From Verrucomicrobiota bacterium (lineage in GTDB: Bacteria; Verrucomicrobiota; Verrucomicrobiia; Opitutales; Opitutaceae): a stretch of DNA of 64,000 nucleotides. This document shows, piece by piece, positions 18,455-28,300 of this stretch (within the stretch, counting starts at the first letter, position 1; each line of letters begins with the position of its first letter). The stretch is taken from the NCBI GenBank assembly GCA_023416735.1, contig JAEZGX010000034.1, forward strand, positions 1 to 64,000, written 5' to 3'. The position numbers and the translations under genes were made by a program. The notes under the pieces were generated by a model. That model ran no database searches, was not told where the DNA came from, and saw nothing but the letters and a program-made list of their open reading frames with translations.

Positions 18455-18546
18455 GGCGAAAAAGCGACGCGCTGCCGGTTGTGTGGAATGCCGCGTGTCG
18501 CCGCGAAATGAAGAATACACCCTAATCGCAACTCCGAGCCGGTTGG

Positions 18547-18576
18547 GGCCAGCGGCGGCGCCGGTGTGGCGAACGG
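18547..18576 (-). promoter_or_regulatory. Putative LytTR/AlgR-type tandem binding site
   Basis: The minus strand reads CCGTTCGCC, 12 bp, CCGCTGGCC, with starts 21 bp apart. It sits inside a 37-bp block (18543-18579) that matches 34 of 37 positions of the block at 24504-24540. It is 93-122 bp upstream of the ATG at 18454 and 45 bp beyond the end of the LytTR gene, so it lies in that gap as expected for a promoter element. Confidence 0.6.
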
Positions 18577-18620
18577 CGGCGGCCGTCACCGGTTTGCGAA
18601 TACGGCCCTCGGAGCGAGGA

Positions 18621-18983
18621 TCAGAGCACGGTGTGCAGCGAAGCGAAACGGTCGCGGAGCTGTGGCCACGTGCGGCGGCTGGCGCGGACAGGGCGTTCGA
18701 AGCCGGCCAGGTAGAGGCTCGTCCGGTCGGCGGCGTCGCGCTCGTAGCGAACGACGCTGGAGAGGTTGACGATCAAGGTGCGGTGAACGCGGAGGAAGTG
18801 CGTGGACGGGAGCGCGGCCTGCCAGGATTTCAGGCTTTTGCGGATCACGATGGCGGAGCCGTCGGCGAGGGTGATTTCGCTGTAGTTGTCGCGCGCGGCG
18901 ATCAGCCGGAGGTCGTCGAGGGCAACGATGCGGGCCGAGGCGCCGGCGCGAAGGCAGACGGTGGATTGAGGCGAAAGAGACAT
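18621..18983 (-). CDS. Stand-alone LytTR DNA-binding protein
   Basis: This protein has 120 residues and consists almost entirely of a LytTR domain: DDLRLIAARDNYSEITL, IRKSLKSWQ, FLRVHRTLIVNL and the closing RASRRTWPQLRDRF. The response regulator at 24595-25344 has the same layout (ITAQDNYCDVTL, RKSLQAWE, FARVHRTCIVNL, SASRRTWSEVRTRL). It has no receiver domain, so its activity cannot be set by direct phosphotransfer to itself. It lies between two giant surface-protein genes, 43 bp after one (19026) and 166 bp before the next (18454), and probably regulates them through the tandem sites. Confidence 0.9.
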   Translation of the reverse strand: MSLSPQSTVCLRAGASARIVALDDLRLIAARDNYSEITLADGSAIVIRKSLKSWQAALPSTHFLRVHRTLIVNLSSVVRYERDAADRTSLYLAGFERPVRASRRTWPQLRDRFASLHTVL

Positions 18984-19025
18984 GGGGGGCAGGGAGGCGG
19001 CTCGGCGGGGACGCCTCGCCCTGCC

Positions 19026-22000
19026 TTACTCGGCGACCTCGTAGATTTCGACGAGGGCGACGCCGGTGGTGTTGTTCGCGCCGGCGACGTGCACGGTGTA
19101 GAGCCCGGGTTTGAGCGTGAGGAGCAGCGCGGCGTCCTTGCTGCCGCTCGCGAGGTGAAACGCGCCGACGGCCGTTTCCGCGGCGGTGATCGCGGCGTCG
19201 CTGCCCCAATCGTTGTTTTCGGCGACGATCGTTGAGCCGGCGAAGACCTTGAGCACGGGGTCGGCGAGCGGAGCGGCGACGCCTTGCGTGGCGAGGGTGG
19301 GACCCACACCGCGAACGAGCACCCGTTTGGGAGCGTTGCCGGCAATCACGAAGCCGCCGATGAGGATGTTTTCGCCGGTGCCGACCTCGCCGCGCGTGGC
19401 GATGTCGATGAGGCGCTGGTATTCGGATTGCGGATTCTCGCTGGCGTCGTAGATCTCGGCGAGCGCGACCCCCTCCCCGCCCGTGATGTGCGCGGTGTAG
19501 GCGCCGGGTTCGAGCGTGGCGACGAAGGCGGCGTCCTTGCTGCCGTCGGGGAGGGCAAAGGCACCGACGCGCGCGGCGATGGCGGCGACGGCGTGGGCAT
19601 CCCAGTTATCGTTCTCCGCAATCAGCGTGCTGCCGTGAAAGATGCGGATGCGGGGGTCGGCGAGCACGGCCTGCACGCCGAGCGAGGACAAGCCCGGGCC
19701 GACGCCGCGGACGAGCACGGGCTTGGCGGCGGGGCCGTTGATGACGAAGCCGCTGATGAGGAGTTTTTCGCCGGCACCGACACGGCCTCGCGACGCGAGG
19801 CTGATCAGGCGGTCGGTGCGGAGCGTGGTGGTTTTCAGGCCGGCGAAGTCGACACCGATGCCGGACGGCAGGACGAGCGAGCCGTTAACGGTGGTGGTGG
19901 CGCGATCGAGCGAACCGAGGAGGGTCAAATTGCCGCCGGCAGCGGGGACCTGCAGGTCGAACGTGTTGTCGCCCTCGAGTGACGTGAGTCCTCCGGCGGT
20001 GAGCGTCGGCGAAAGGAAGAGGACGAGGACGTTGTTCTCGCTGCCGACAATCGTGTAGAGCGTGCCGCTGGCGGTGGCGAGGGCGCTGGAGCGATACAGG
20101 CCCGCGGCATCGGCGGACGGGCCGTCGCGCGGCTCGACGCTGGCGGAGAACGAAAGGCCGAGGTCGTCGAAGGAGCCGCTGAGGATATTGTTCACGAGTT
20201 GGCCGCGCACGGTGACGGCGCGCTGCGCGGGCGTCTGGCCGGGGAGGACCTGCGTGGCGCTGGCGGTGTAGGTGCTGTCGGCCTGCAGCGTGAATGGAAT
20301 GAGCGCGTTGAGGCCGACCGACGGTGCGACGACGAGAAGCGAGCCGTCGTTGGTGCGGGCGGGAAGCGAGGCGGCGACGTCGCCGACCTTGGAGGACAGC
20401 GCGCGGACGGAGCGGTGGGCAGAGGAGGAAATCGAAGCGGAGTTGTTGGAGAAGAAGTCGCCGAAGAACGTGCGGGTGTCGGCCGCGCGCACGGTGAAGG
20501 TGCGGAAAACATCCGCGGCGGCGCCGTATCCAGAACCGCCCGACTGCGAGGCTTTGACGATGACGGTGCCGGCGGCGCCGGTGAGCGTGACCACGTTGCC
20601 CACGATCATCGCGGGACCGCTGACGATGGTGAAGGTGACGGGCAGGCCGGAGCTCGATGAGGCGATGAGCGTGAACGGCGAGTCGTTGATCGAATTGTCG
20701 GGCGGCGCGGAGAACGCGATCGTTTGTGCGGTGTTCGTGGGCGCACTGATGACGAGCGTGTCGGTGGCGGAGCCGGAGTAGAGTGCGTCGTCGACGGTCG
20801 CGACGACGGTGTAGCTGCCGGCGGCGGTGGGCGGCGTGGCGCTGCCATTGTAGGTGAACGTGACGTTCAGGTTGGCGGGACTCGTGGTGGCCGCGGCGGA
20901 TTTCGCTGAACCGTCGTAAGTATGCGCGAGCGAGGAAAGCGTGACGGACGCCTGCAGGCCGGTAACGCGGAAAGTGACGTCGACGTCGGTGGCGGCGTTC
21001 CAGTTGGCATTGCCGGCTTGGCTGGCGCGGAGAACGACGGTGCCCGTGCCGGTGAGCGTGAGCTGGCGGTCGGCGATCGTGGCGGGGCCGCTCACGACGC
21101 GGTAAGTGATTGCGAGCGGAGCGTTGGAGGAAGCGAGCGCGGGAGCGCCGTCGTCGGAGCCCGTGACGCCCGTGACGCCGACGAAGGTCGTGACGACGCC
21201 GCTGGTGGTGAGCCGGCGGATGGCGTGGTTGAACGTGTCGGAAACGTAGAGCGTGCTGCTGTTGGCGATCAGGATGCCGTAAGGCGCGTTGAAGCGCGCT
21301 GCGGCGCCGGTGCCGTCGGCGGTGCCGAAATTGCCGGCGCTGCCGGCGAGGGTGGTGACCACGGCGGCGGCGGTGATCTGGCGGATGGTGTGGTTGACGC
21401 TGTCGACGACGTAGAGCGTGCCCGTGGCGTCGACGGCGACGTCGCGCGGCGTGTTGAAGCGCGCCGCGGAGCCGGTGCCATCGGTGGTGCCGCTGGTGCC
21501 CGCGGTGCCGGCGAAAGTGGTGACGACACCGGCGGGCGTGATGTGGCGGATGGTGTGATTGAAGGAATCGGCGACGAAGACGTTGCCGGCCGAGTCGACG
21601 GCGAGACTGTTGGGCCCGGTGAAACGGGCGGCGGCGCCGGTGCCGTCGACGCTGCCGGGACTGCCGTAGGTGCCGGCGAGCGTGGTGACGACGGCGGCGG
21701 GGGTGATTTTGCGGATGGTGTAGCCGTAGAACTCGGAGACGTAGAGGTTGTCGCTGGCGTCGATGGCGATGCCGGAGGGTCCGGCGAAGCGGGCGGCGTT
21801 GCCGGTGCCATCGGTGCCGCCGATCGAACCCGCGGTGCCGGCGAACGTGGTGACCGCGCCAGCCGGAGTAATCTTGCGGATCGTGTGGTTGAGCTGATCG
21901 GTCACGAAGAGGTTGCCGCTGCTGTCGACCACGGCGGCGATGGGAGTGTTGAAACGGGCGGCGGCGCCGGTACCGTCTGCGGTGCCCGTGCTGCTGGCGG

Positions 22001-24449
22001 TGCCGGCGAACGTCGTGATGGCGCCGGCGGGCGTGACTTTACGGATGGTGTGATTGAGCGCGTCGACGACGAAGAGATTGCCGCTGGTGTCCTGGACGGC
22101 GCGGGTGGGGGCGTTGAAGCGGGCGGCGGTGAGGTTGATGGGAGGATCGCCGAACACGCGGTCGGCGGGCGTGGGGAACGCGATCGTTTGCGAGCCCTTG
22201 TCGATGGTGAGGGTGAGCGAAGCGGTGGCGGTGCCGCCGTCGTTGGTGGCGTTGAGCGTGACCGTGGAGTTGGCGACGGCGGTGGGCGTGCCGGAGATAA
22301 CGCCGGTGGTGGAATTGAGCGACAGACCGGTCGGCAGGGTGCCGGTGAAGCTGAAGCTTTGGGCCGTCGCGGCGGTGGTGATGCTGTAGGAGAACGGGGT
22401 GCCAACGGTGCCGCTGGCGGTGGTGGCGCTGGTGATCGTGGGCAGCGGGAAGATGCCGTTCATGATCACGCGCGAGGCTTCGCCACGACCCAGTGCGGCG
22501 ACGGTGCGGCCGGCGAGACGTCCGGTGGTGTCGACGGCGGTGGGCACGAGGCGATTGGTGAGGGAGCCGTCGCCGACCTGTCCGCTCAAGTTGACGCCCC
22601 AGCCGTAAACGAGACCATCGGACGAGAGCGCGAAGGCGTTGAGCGAGTTCATGCCGACATCGACGATAGTTTTGCCGGCGAGCGCGCCGTCCATCGAAAC
22701 GGCCACGGGAATGAGGCTGGAAGTCGTGGTGCCGTTGCCCAGCGTGCCGTAGTCGTTCAATCCCCACGTGGCGAGCGCGCCATCGGACGTGAGGGCGATG
22801 GTGTTTGCGAAGCTGGTGTCGATGGCGACAACGCGCTTCCCGGAAAGGACTCCGGCGGCGACAGGAACGGGAACCGAACGGTCGCTGCCGGTGCCATCGC
22901 CCACGGAGCCGTTGCCGCTGCCGCCCCAGCCGAAGAGCGAGCCGTCGGCAGTGAGAGCGAAGGCCTGTGTGCCGGTGGCGGAGACGGCCGTGACGAACTT
23001 GCCGGCGAGCGCGCCGGACATGTTGATGGCGATCGGGGAAAGCTGCTGGCCGAGGGGCCCGCCGAGTTCGCGATGGAAGTTCGAGCCCCAGGTGTAGATC
23101 GCGCCGTCCGAGTCGACGGCGACGCTGAAGGCGCCGCCGGCGGCGATGGCGACGATGGTCTTGCCGGCGAGGGCGCCGCCGACGAGCACGGGCGCGAGAC
23201 GGGTGATCGTGGTGCCGTCGCCGAGTCCGCCGTTGGGATTTCCGCCCCAGGCGTGAACGGTGCCGTCGGAGGCGAGGGCGAGGACGTGGCGGGAGCCGGC
23301 GGCGATGGCGACGACGGTCTTGCCGGCGAGGCTGCTCGTGCCGGCGTCGGTGTTGACGCGGATGGGCGTGTTGCTGTCGGTCGTGGAGTTGTTGCCCAAG
23401 AGGCCGTTGGCGTTGTAGCCCCAGGCGAAAAGTTCGCCGTCCGACGTGAGTGCGGTGGTGTGATGGGGCGAAGAGGCGAGAGCGGTGACGGTTTTGCCGG
23501 CGAGGGGGCCGGTCAGCCAGACGTTGAGAGGAGATGCGGAGGTGGCCAGGAGCGAGCCGACGCCGAGACGAGTGCCCCAGGTGATGGGCGTGGTCGTGTC
23601 GACATGGGTGTAGCGCTGGCCCACGGCGAAGCCAGCGCTACCGATCGAGTTGCTGCCGGAGTCGGAGATCGTGGCGGTGGTTTTGAGATCGAGACGGATG
23701 GGGCCGCCGCCGGCGAGATCGCCGACCACGACATCGTAGATACTGCCGGAAACTTGGGTGACCGAGGTGATGGAGCCGGTGGCGGTGATGGCGGTGGTGA
23801 GAGCGAAGTCGCTTACGTCGACGCCAGTGACGGGCTCGCTGAAGGTGACGCGGAACGTGACGCTGCTGGCGGTGGTGGTGGCGGCGGGGACGGAGCCGGC
23901 GGTGACCTTGCGGAGGATCGAGACGACGAAAGGTGGAGCGTCGGCGAGGACGGTGGCGGAGACGCTGGCGAAGTTATTGGCGGGAGTCGGATCGTTGTCG
24001 GACGAAGAGGAGGGGGCGACGCTAGCGGTGAGGGTGAGCGTGGTGCCGTCGGCCGTCTCGACGCCGACCTTCGCAACGAGAGTGAAGTAGGTGGGCTGCT
24101 CGTAACTGAGAAATGAAGTGGAGGCGGTGATCGTGCCGTTCGTGCCGACCGCAGGTGTGGTGGCCGACCAGTTAGCGGGCGAGGAGAGCGAGACAAAGGA
24201 GAGGGCCGGCGGCAGGGTGACGGTCATCTCCGCGGCGGGGGCGCTGACGGCGTGATTGGCCAGCGAGATGACGTAGGTGATGTTTTCGCCGCGCGTGATG
24301 GGGCTGGGCGAAGCGACGATGGACTGGACGGCGAAGTCGGCGGTTTCGGCGCGGGCGGAGGCGCAGAGGTTGAGCGCGCAAATGGCGAGGCATTTGAGCA
24401 CGAGCGACGAAACGGCGGATGCGCCAGGGCGGGAGAAGCGGGAGGACAT
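19026..24449 (-). CDS. Giant secreted RCC1/NHL-repeat protein with duplicated C-terminal surface module
   Basis: This protein has 1807 residues. An N-terminal signal (hydrophobic SSLVLKCLAICALNLCASARA) is followed by a DUF11-like domain (35-140) and a segment with VTFSEPVTGVDVSDF. Then come RCC1-type propeller repeats (about 290-665, repeated AGKTVVAIAAG and ALTSDGxLFAWG words), a putative-Ig domain (670-750), about six NHL repeats of 56 residues (770-1100, DxSGNLFVxDxxNHTIRKI), MBG/Ig repeats (1100-1270), and the duplicated surface module at the end (ATRGEVGTGENILIGGFVI). The NHL block interrupts an Ig-like repeat. The C-terminus matches that of the protein at 10106-12961. Two propellers plus Ig stalks suit a binding or display role at the surface. 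A LytTR-like site lies 59-88 bp upstream. Confidence 0.93.
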   Translation of the reverse strand: MSSRFSRPGASAVSSLVLKCLAICALNLCASARAETADFAVQSIVASPSPITRGENITYVISLANHAVSAPAAEMTVTLPPALSFVSLSSPANWSATTPAVGTNGTITASTSFLSYEQPTYFTLVAKVGVETADGTTLTLTASVAPSSSSDNDPTPANNFASVSATVLADAPPFVVSILRKVTAGSVPAATTTASSVTFRVTFSEPVTGVDVSDFALTTAITATGSITSVTQVSGSIYDVVVGDLAGGGPIRLDLKTTATISDSGSNSIGSAGFAVGQRYTHVDTTTPITWGTRLGVGSLLATSASPLNVWLTGPLAGKTVTALASSPHHTTALTSDGELFAWGYNANGLLGNNSTTDSNTPIRVNTDAGTSSLAGKTVVAIAAGSRHVLALASDGTVHAWGGNPNGGLGDGTTITRLAPVLVGGALAGKTIVAIAAGGAFSVAVDSDGAIYTWGSNFHRELGGPLGQQLSPIAINMSGALAGKFVTAVSATGTQAFALTADGSLFGWGGSGNGSVGDGTGSDRSVPVPVAAGVLSGKRVVAIDTSFANTIALTSDGALATWGLNDYGTLGNGTTTSSLIPVAVSMDGALAGKTIVDVGMNSLNAFALSSDGLVYGWGVNLSGQVGDGSLTNRLVPTAVDTTGRLAGRTVAALGRGEASRVIMNGIFPLPTITSATTASGTVGTPFSYSITTAATAQSFSFTGTLPTGLSLNSTTGVISGTPTAVANSTVTLNATNDGGTATASLTLTIDKGSQTIAFPTPADRVFGDPPINLTAARFNAPTRAVQDTSGNLFVVDALNHTIRKVTPAGAITTFAGTASSTGTADGTGAAARFNTPIAAVVDSSGNLFVTDQLNHTIRKITPAGAVTTFAGTAGSIGGTDGTGNAARFAGPSGIAIDASDNLYVSEFYGYTIRKITPAAVVTTLAGTYGSPGSVDGTGAAARFTGPNSLAVDSAGNVFVADSFNHTIRHITPAGVVTTFAGTAGTSGTTDGTGSAARFNTPRDVAVDATGTLYVVDSVNHTIRQITAAAVVTTLAGSAGNFGTADGTGAAARFNAPYGILIANSSTLYVSDTFNHAIRRLTTSGVVTTFVGVTGVTGSDDGAPALASSNAPLAITYRVVSGPATIADRQLTLTGTGTVVLRASQAGNANWNAATDVDVTFRVTGLQASVTLSSLAHTYDGSAKSAAATTSPANLNVTFTYNGSATPPTAAGSYTVVATVDDALYSGSATDTLVISAPTNTAQTIAFSAPPDNSINDSPFTLIASSSSGLPVTFTIVSGPAMIVGNVVTLTGAAGTVIVKASQSGGSGYGAAADVFRTFTVRAADTRTFFGDFFSNNSASISSSAHRSVRALSSKVGDVAASLPARTNDGSLLVVAPSVGLNALIPFTLQADSTYTASATQVLPGQTPAQRAVTVRGQLVNNILSGSFDDLGLSFSASVEPRDGPSADAAGLYRSSALATASGTLYTIVGSENNVLVLFLSPTLTAGGLTSLEGDNTFDLQVPAAGGNLTLLGSLDRATTTVNGSLVLPSGIGVDFAGLKTTTLRTDRLISLASRGRVGAGEKLLISGFVINGPAAKPVLVRGVGPGLSSLGVQAVLADPRIRIFHGSTLIAENDNWDAHAVAAIAARVGAFALPDGSKDAAFVATLEPGAYTAHITGGEGVALAEIYDASENPQSEYQRLIDIATRGEVGTGENILIGGFVIAGNAPKRVLVRGVGPTLATQGVAAPLADPVLKVFAGSTIVAENNDWGSDAAITAAETAVGAFHLASGSKDAALLLTLKPGLYTVHVAGANNTTGVALVEIYEVAE

Positions 24450-24507
24450 GGGAGCAGCGTGGACGCATCAGGGCTGAGGGGCGGGCTCCCCGCTTCGAGA
24501 GGCTTGG

Positions 24508-24537
24508 GGCGAGCGGTGTCGCCGGTGTGGCGAACGG
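24508..24537 (-). promoter_or_regulatory. Putative LytTR/AlgR-type tandem binding site
   Basis: The minus strand reads CCGTTCGCC, 12 bp, CCGCTCGCC, starts 21 bp apart (two helical turns), as in known LytTR direct-repeat sites. It lies 59-88 bp upstream of the RCC1/NHL giant gene and in the gap right after the LytTR response-regulator gene. It is the closest of the three to a perfect repeat. Confidence 0.6.
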
Positions 24538-24594
24538 CGGTTGGAGAGGTCGGCTACCGCGCTGGTAATACCGGCCCGCGGCGTCGGGCTCCAC

Positions 24595-25344
24595 TTATGG
24601 CTGCGGGTGCAGTTCCTCGAGGCGGGTGCGGACTTCGCTCCAAGTGCGGCGGCTGGCGGAGACGGGTTCGGGCACGCCTTTCACGTTGAGCAGCGCGCCG
24701 TCGCCCTGGCGGGTGTGGCTGAAGACGTGGAGCAGATTGACAATGCAGGTGCGGTGCACGCGGGCGAAATGCGTGGACGGCAACACGGACTCCCAGGCTT
24801 GGAGGCTCTTGCGGAGGAGGAGGCTGGCGCCGGATTCGAGTGTGACGTCGCAGTAGTTGTCCTGGGCGGTGATGAGGGCGATTTCCTCGGTGCGGACGAA
24901 ACAGCCGCGATCGCCGCCGCGGAGATAGACGCGGTCGTCGAGGCGGAGGGGTTGGGAAAACTCGGCCGGGTCAGGGGTCGCGGGAGGCGCGGGCGAAGGG
25001 GGAGGAAGGCGGCTGAGAGCGGCAGCGAGACGTGCCGCGGCGATGGGTTTGAGGAGGTAGTCGAGGGCGTTGATCTCGAAGGCGCGGATGGCGAAGGCGT
25101 CGTAGGCGGTGGTGAAGATGATCCGTGCGCCGGGGCGGATGGCGGGCACGAGTTCGAACGAGCTGCCGCCGATCAGGTGAATGTCGAGGAAGACGAGATC
25201 GTAGTCGTCGCGGGCGAGGAGGGTGCGGGCGCTGTTGACTGTGGCGGCCTCGCCGACGATCTGGACGTCGGGATGCGCGGCGAGAACGGCGCGGAGGTCT
25301 TCGCGAGCCGGGAGCTCGTCCTCGATCAGCAAGGCGCGAATCAT
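24595..25344 (-). CDS. LytR/AlgR-type response regulator (REC-LytTR)
   Basis: This protein has 249 residues. The receiver domain (1-115) has acidic residues in IEDE and the phospho-acceptor Asp54 in VFLDIHL. A Pro-rich linker (SRLPPPSPAPPATPDP) leads to a LytTR DNA-binding domain (about 140-245). Its start codon lies 3 bp after the stop of the sensor kinase gene, so the two are co-transcribed and form a two-component pair. The likely targets are the giant surface-protein genes downstream, since an AlgR-like site follows directly. It shares its LytTR signature with the small protein at 18621-18983. Confidence 0.96.
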   Translation of the reverse strand: MIRALLIEDELPAREDLRAVLAAHPDVQIVGEAATVNSARTLLARDDYDLVFLDIHLIGGSSFELVPAIRPGARIIFTTAYDAFAIRAFEINALDYLLKPIAAARLAAALSRLPPPSPAPPATPDPAEFSQPLRLDDRVYLRGGDRGCFVRTEEIALITAQDNYCDVTLESGASLLLRKSLQAWESVLPSTHFARVHRTCIVNLLHVFSHTRQGDGALLNVKGVPEPVSASRRTWSEVRTRLEELHPQP

Positions 25345-25347
25345 GGT

Positions 25348-28300
25348 TCAGTTGCGATGTCGGATGAGTGCGGAACGCTGCAGGCGCAAGACAACGCGCA
25401 CCCAGCCGTCGGACGCGTGATGAGTGAATTCGTGACCATTGGGAAAGTAGCGATTGAGCCGCTCGCGCAGGTTTTCGTGACCGATGCCGAACGATGGCAC
25501 TTGCCGCGTGGCCGGCTCCTCGATCCAGCGGCCGGTGTTCGCCACCTCGATGAGCAGGCCCTCGGATTCGCGGCGTGCGGAGATTCGAAGTTCGACGCGA
25601 TCTGCGCTGGTCGCCGCACCATATTTTAGCGCGTTTTCCACGAGAGGAAGCAGCAGCAGCCGGGGAATCAAAACCGGGGCGGCGGTCAGATCGAGCTCGA
25701 TGGACACCGTCAGAAGTTCGCCGAGGCGGAAGCGCTCGATGTCGAGGTAGGACTGCAGCATCGCGAACTCGTCGCCGAGCGTGACGCGCTCGTCGTCGTC
25801 ATCGCGCAGCGTTTTTCGGCAAAAGTCAGCGAGCCGGTCGATCGAGTCGCGCGCGCGCACGAGGCCCGGCGGAATCTGGCTGCGGATCGAGGTGAGCGAG
25901 TTGAACAGGAAGTGAGGGTTCAGCTGGTAACGGAGGGTCTCCAGGCGCGATTTTTCGGCCACCAGCTTCGCGGTGATTTTTTCGTCGAGTTCCAATTTAT
26001 GCAGCCGCGCGAGCTCGTCGTTTTGTCGCGAGAGGGCCTCGGTGCGTTCCGCGACGATCGATTGCAGCCGTGCGGCGCGGGCGCGCAGCGTGCGCGTGCG
26101 CAGGCCGACGATGCCGGCCAATGCAGCGAGGCCAGCGATCGCATAGATCGAGCGGGCCCACCAGGTTTGCCACCAGGGCGGCAGCACAACGAACGAGAAC
26201 GTCGCCTCAGGGCCCACCCGGCCCGTGCCATCGCGGGCCTGCAGCTGCAGCGTGAAGGTCCCCGCGGGCAGAAGATGAAAGTCGCGATGGGTGCTGGATG
26301 ACCATTCCGACCATTCCCTCGCCAAGCCAAGGAGACGCGTGCGGTATTCGGTTTTAGCCGACGCATGCGCGTTCGGCTGAAGGTGGGGTGCGGCGAAAGT
26401 GAAGTGGACCGTATTCGCCGGCGGCCACTCGGGCTGGACCGGGAGCGGTCCGGCTCCGCCCCACAAGAGCTGGCCCGGCCGCACGGAGATGCTCCGCAAG
26501 CGAACGGCCGGCGGCGGAACGCGTTCGCCGTTCCATCCGAGTTGAAGGGAAGCTAGACCGACGTAACCGAGCCACAGCGTGCCGTGAGCGGGGTCGTCGA
26601 TGGCTTCGAGCGGTCTGATCGATTCCAAGCCGCTCCAAGCCGCCGGCTCGAGTTGCCAGCTCCCCGGGCCCGTGCGTCGCGCCATCGCCGCAGGATCGTT
26701 TACGGTGGTTCCCGCAAACCAGATCGCGCCATCGCTGAGCGGGAAGGCGCGCGACCAGCGGGAGGTATCGAGACCTTTGATACGCGTCTCGGGCGTGAAG
26801 CGATCGCCGCGGGGATCGTGCCGCCACAAACCCTGCCACGAGGAGACCTCCAGCGCCCCGTCCAACAGGAAGATCCAGACCCGGGCGCGCTCGGGGTCCG
26901 GCAGCGAGAGGCCCTGAGCGGGGCCGATGGATTGCAGTCGGGCGTCGAGCCGCACGCCTTGACGCCAGTCGAGTCGCACGACTTCGAGGCGGTTGCGCGT
27001 GGCCCACAGCCATCCGTCGGCGTCCTCGATGAGCGGAAACAACGACGCCCGGACACCTGGCACCACCGATTCGAACTCCCAGCGCCCGCCGGTCCGGCGA
27101 TAGATTCGCAGCATGCCGGGACCGGTCGAAGCCACCAATCGGTCGGGATCGCGACGCAACCGAAGGGCTGACCGAAAGAGCAAGCGTTCGCGCTCGATGA
27201 TCTCCACGCTCCCATCGGAGCGCAGCAATCGGAGGTCGGGGCCGCCGACGATCAATCCCTCTTCGGTGGAGAGCAGCACCCACATGTCGCCCACCGCGTC
27301 TGGCAGCAGATCGAAGCGACCGGATTCCTCGTCGCGCACGAAAACGCCGTGTGTGCTTGCGACATGCAAACGCCCCTCGTGAAACACGAAGGCTTGGACG
27401 CGGCCGGGCACGCCGCCGTCGCGATGTTCGTGCAAGGCCGCGGGTGAATGCGCCTGGATGCGGGTGACGCCGGCAAAACGCGACAGCCACAGCCCGCCGG
27501 CGGTGTCGGTGGCCAATGCCACGATGGTGCTGCTGGCGGCGCCCAACCGACCATCGTCGTCATACCGTGCCAGCACTTGTCCGGAAGCGGGATCGACGAT
27601 CAGCAATCCATGATAGCCGGTGCCGAGGGCGAACGTGCCGTCCGCGAGCGGTGTTCCGCAGGTCACCTGATCGCGATCGAGCAAGGTGGCTACTTCGCTC
27701 GAAACCAGCGGCGCGTCGCTCCCTCGCCAGATCCGCAAGCCGCCCGCGCTCACGACCCAAGATCCCCCGTCCTGGCGGGGCCAGAGAGACTGCACGCCGA
27801 GCGGAGCGAGAACGTGTGCCTCTGGGACGGGGATCAAGGTCGTGCCGTCGATGCGGTAAGCCGCCGCGGTCGTGATCGCGTGCACCGCATTTTCGTGCGG
27901 GAACACGTTGATCGCGCGCTCGTGGATCGGGATCGCCAACGTCTCGACTTCGCCGGACGCGTTTGCGCGAGCGACGAAACTGCGCGGCCCCTGGGTGACG
28001 AAGTAGGCGTTCTCGCCATGCACCAGCATGCGCAGGACGTGGCCGACTGCTTGGTCTTCCGGGTGAAGCCGGCGGTGCAGCGGATGGGCCACGAGCGTGC
28101 CGGAGGAATCAGGGGTGAGCCAGCCAAACTCTCCTGTCGCAGAATACCAAATACGGCCGGACGGGCTTGCGGCGACGTTGTGAACGATGAGTCCTCGCGT
28201 GCCTTCGATCACTCTCCACGTGGCACCGTCGTATTCGACGAGTCCCTCGGTGTTGCCGACGTAAACGAGGCCGTTCGGATGAACGAGCACGGAACGGGTT

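Noticed and set aside
18984..19025. Hairpin between the giant gene and the LytTR gene as a terminator
   Set aside because: The inverted repeat is imperfect and has no T-run on the minus strand, so read-through into the LytTR gene is likely.
20922..24116. Long plus-strand open frame (1064 codons) rich in Gly, Asp, Glu and Arg
   Set aside because: It is antisense to the RCC1/NHL giant gene. Its composition follows from reading Ala/Thr/Val-rich codons backward, and no domain is visible.
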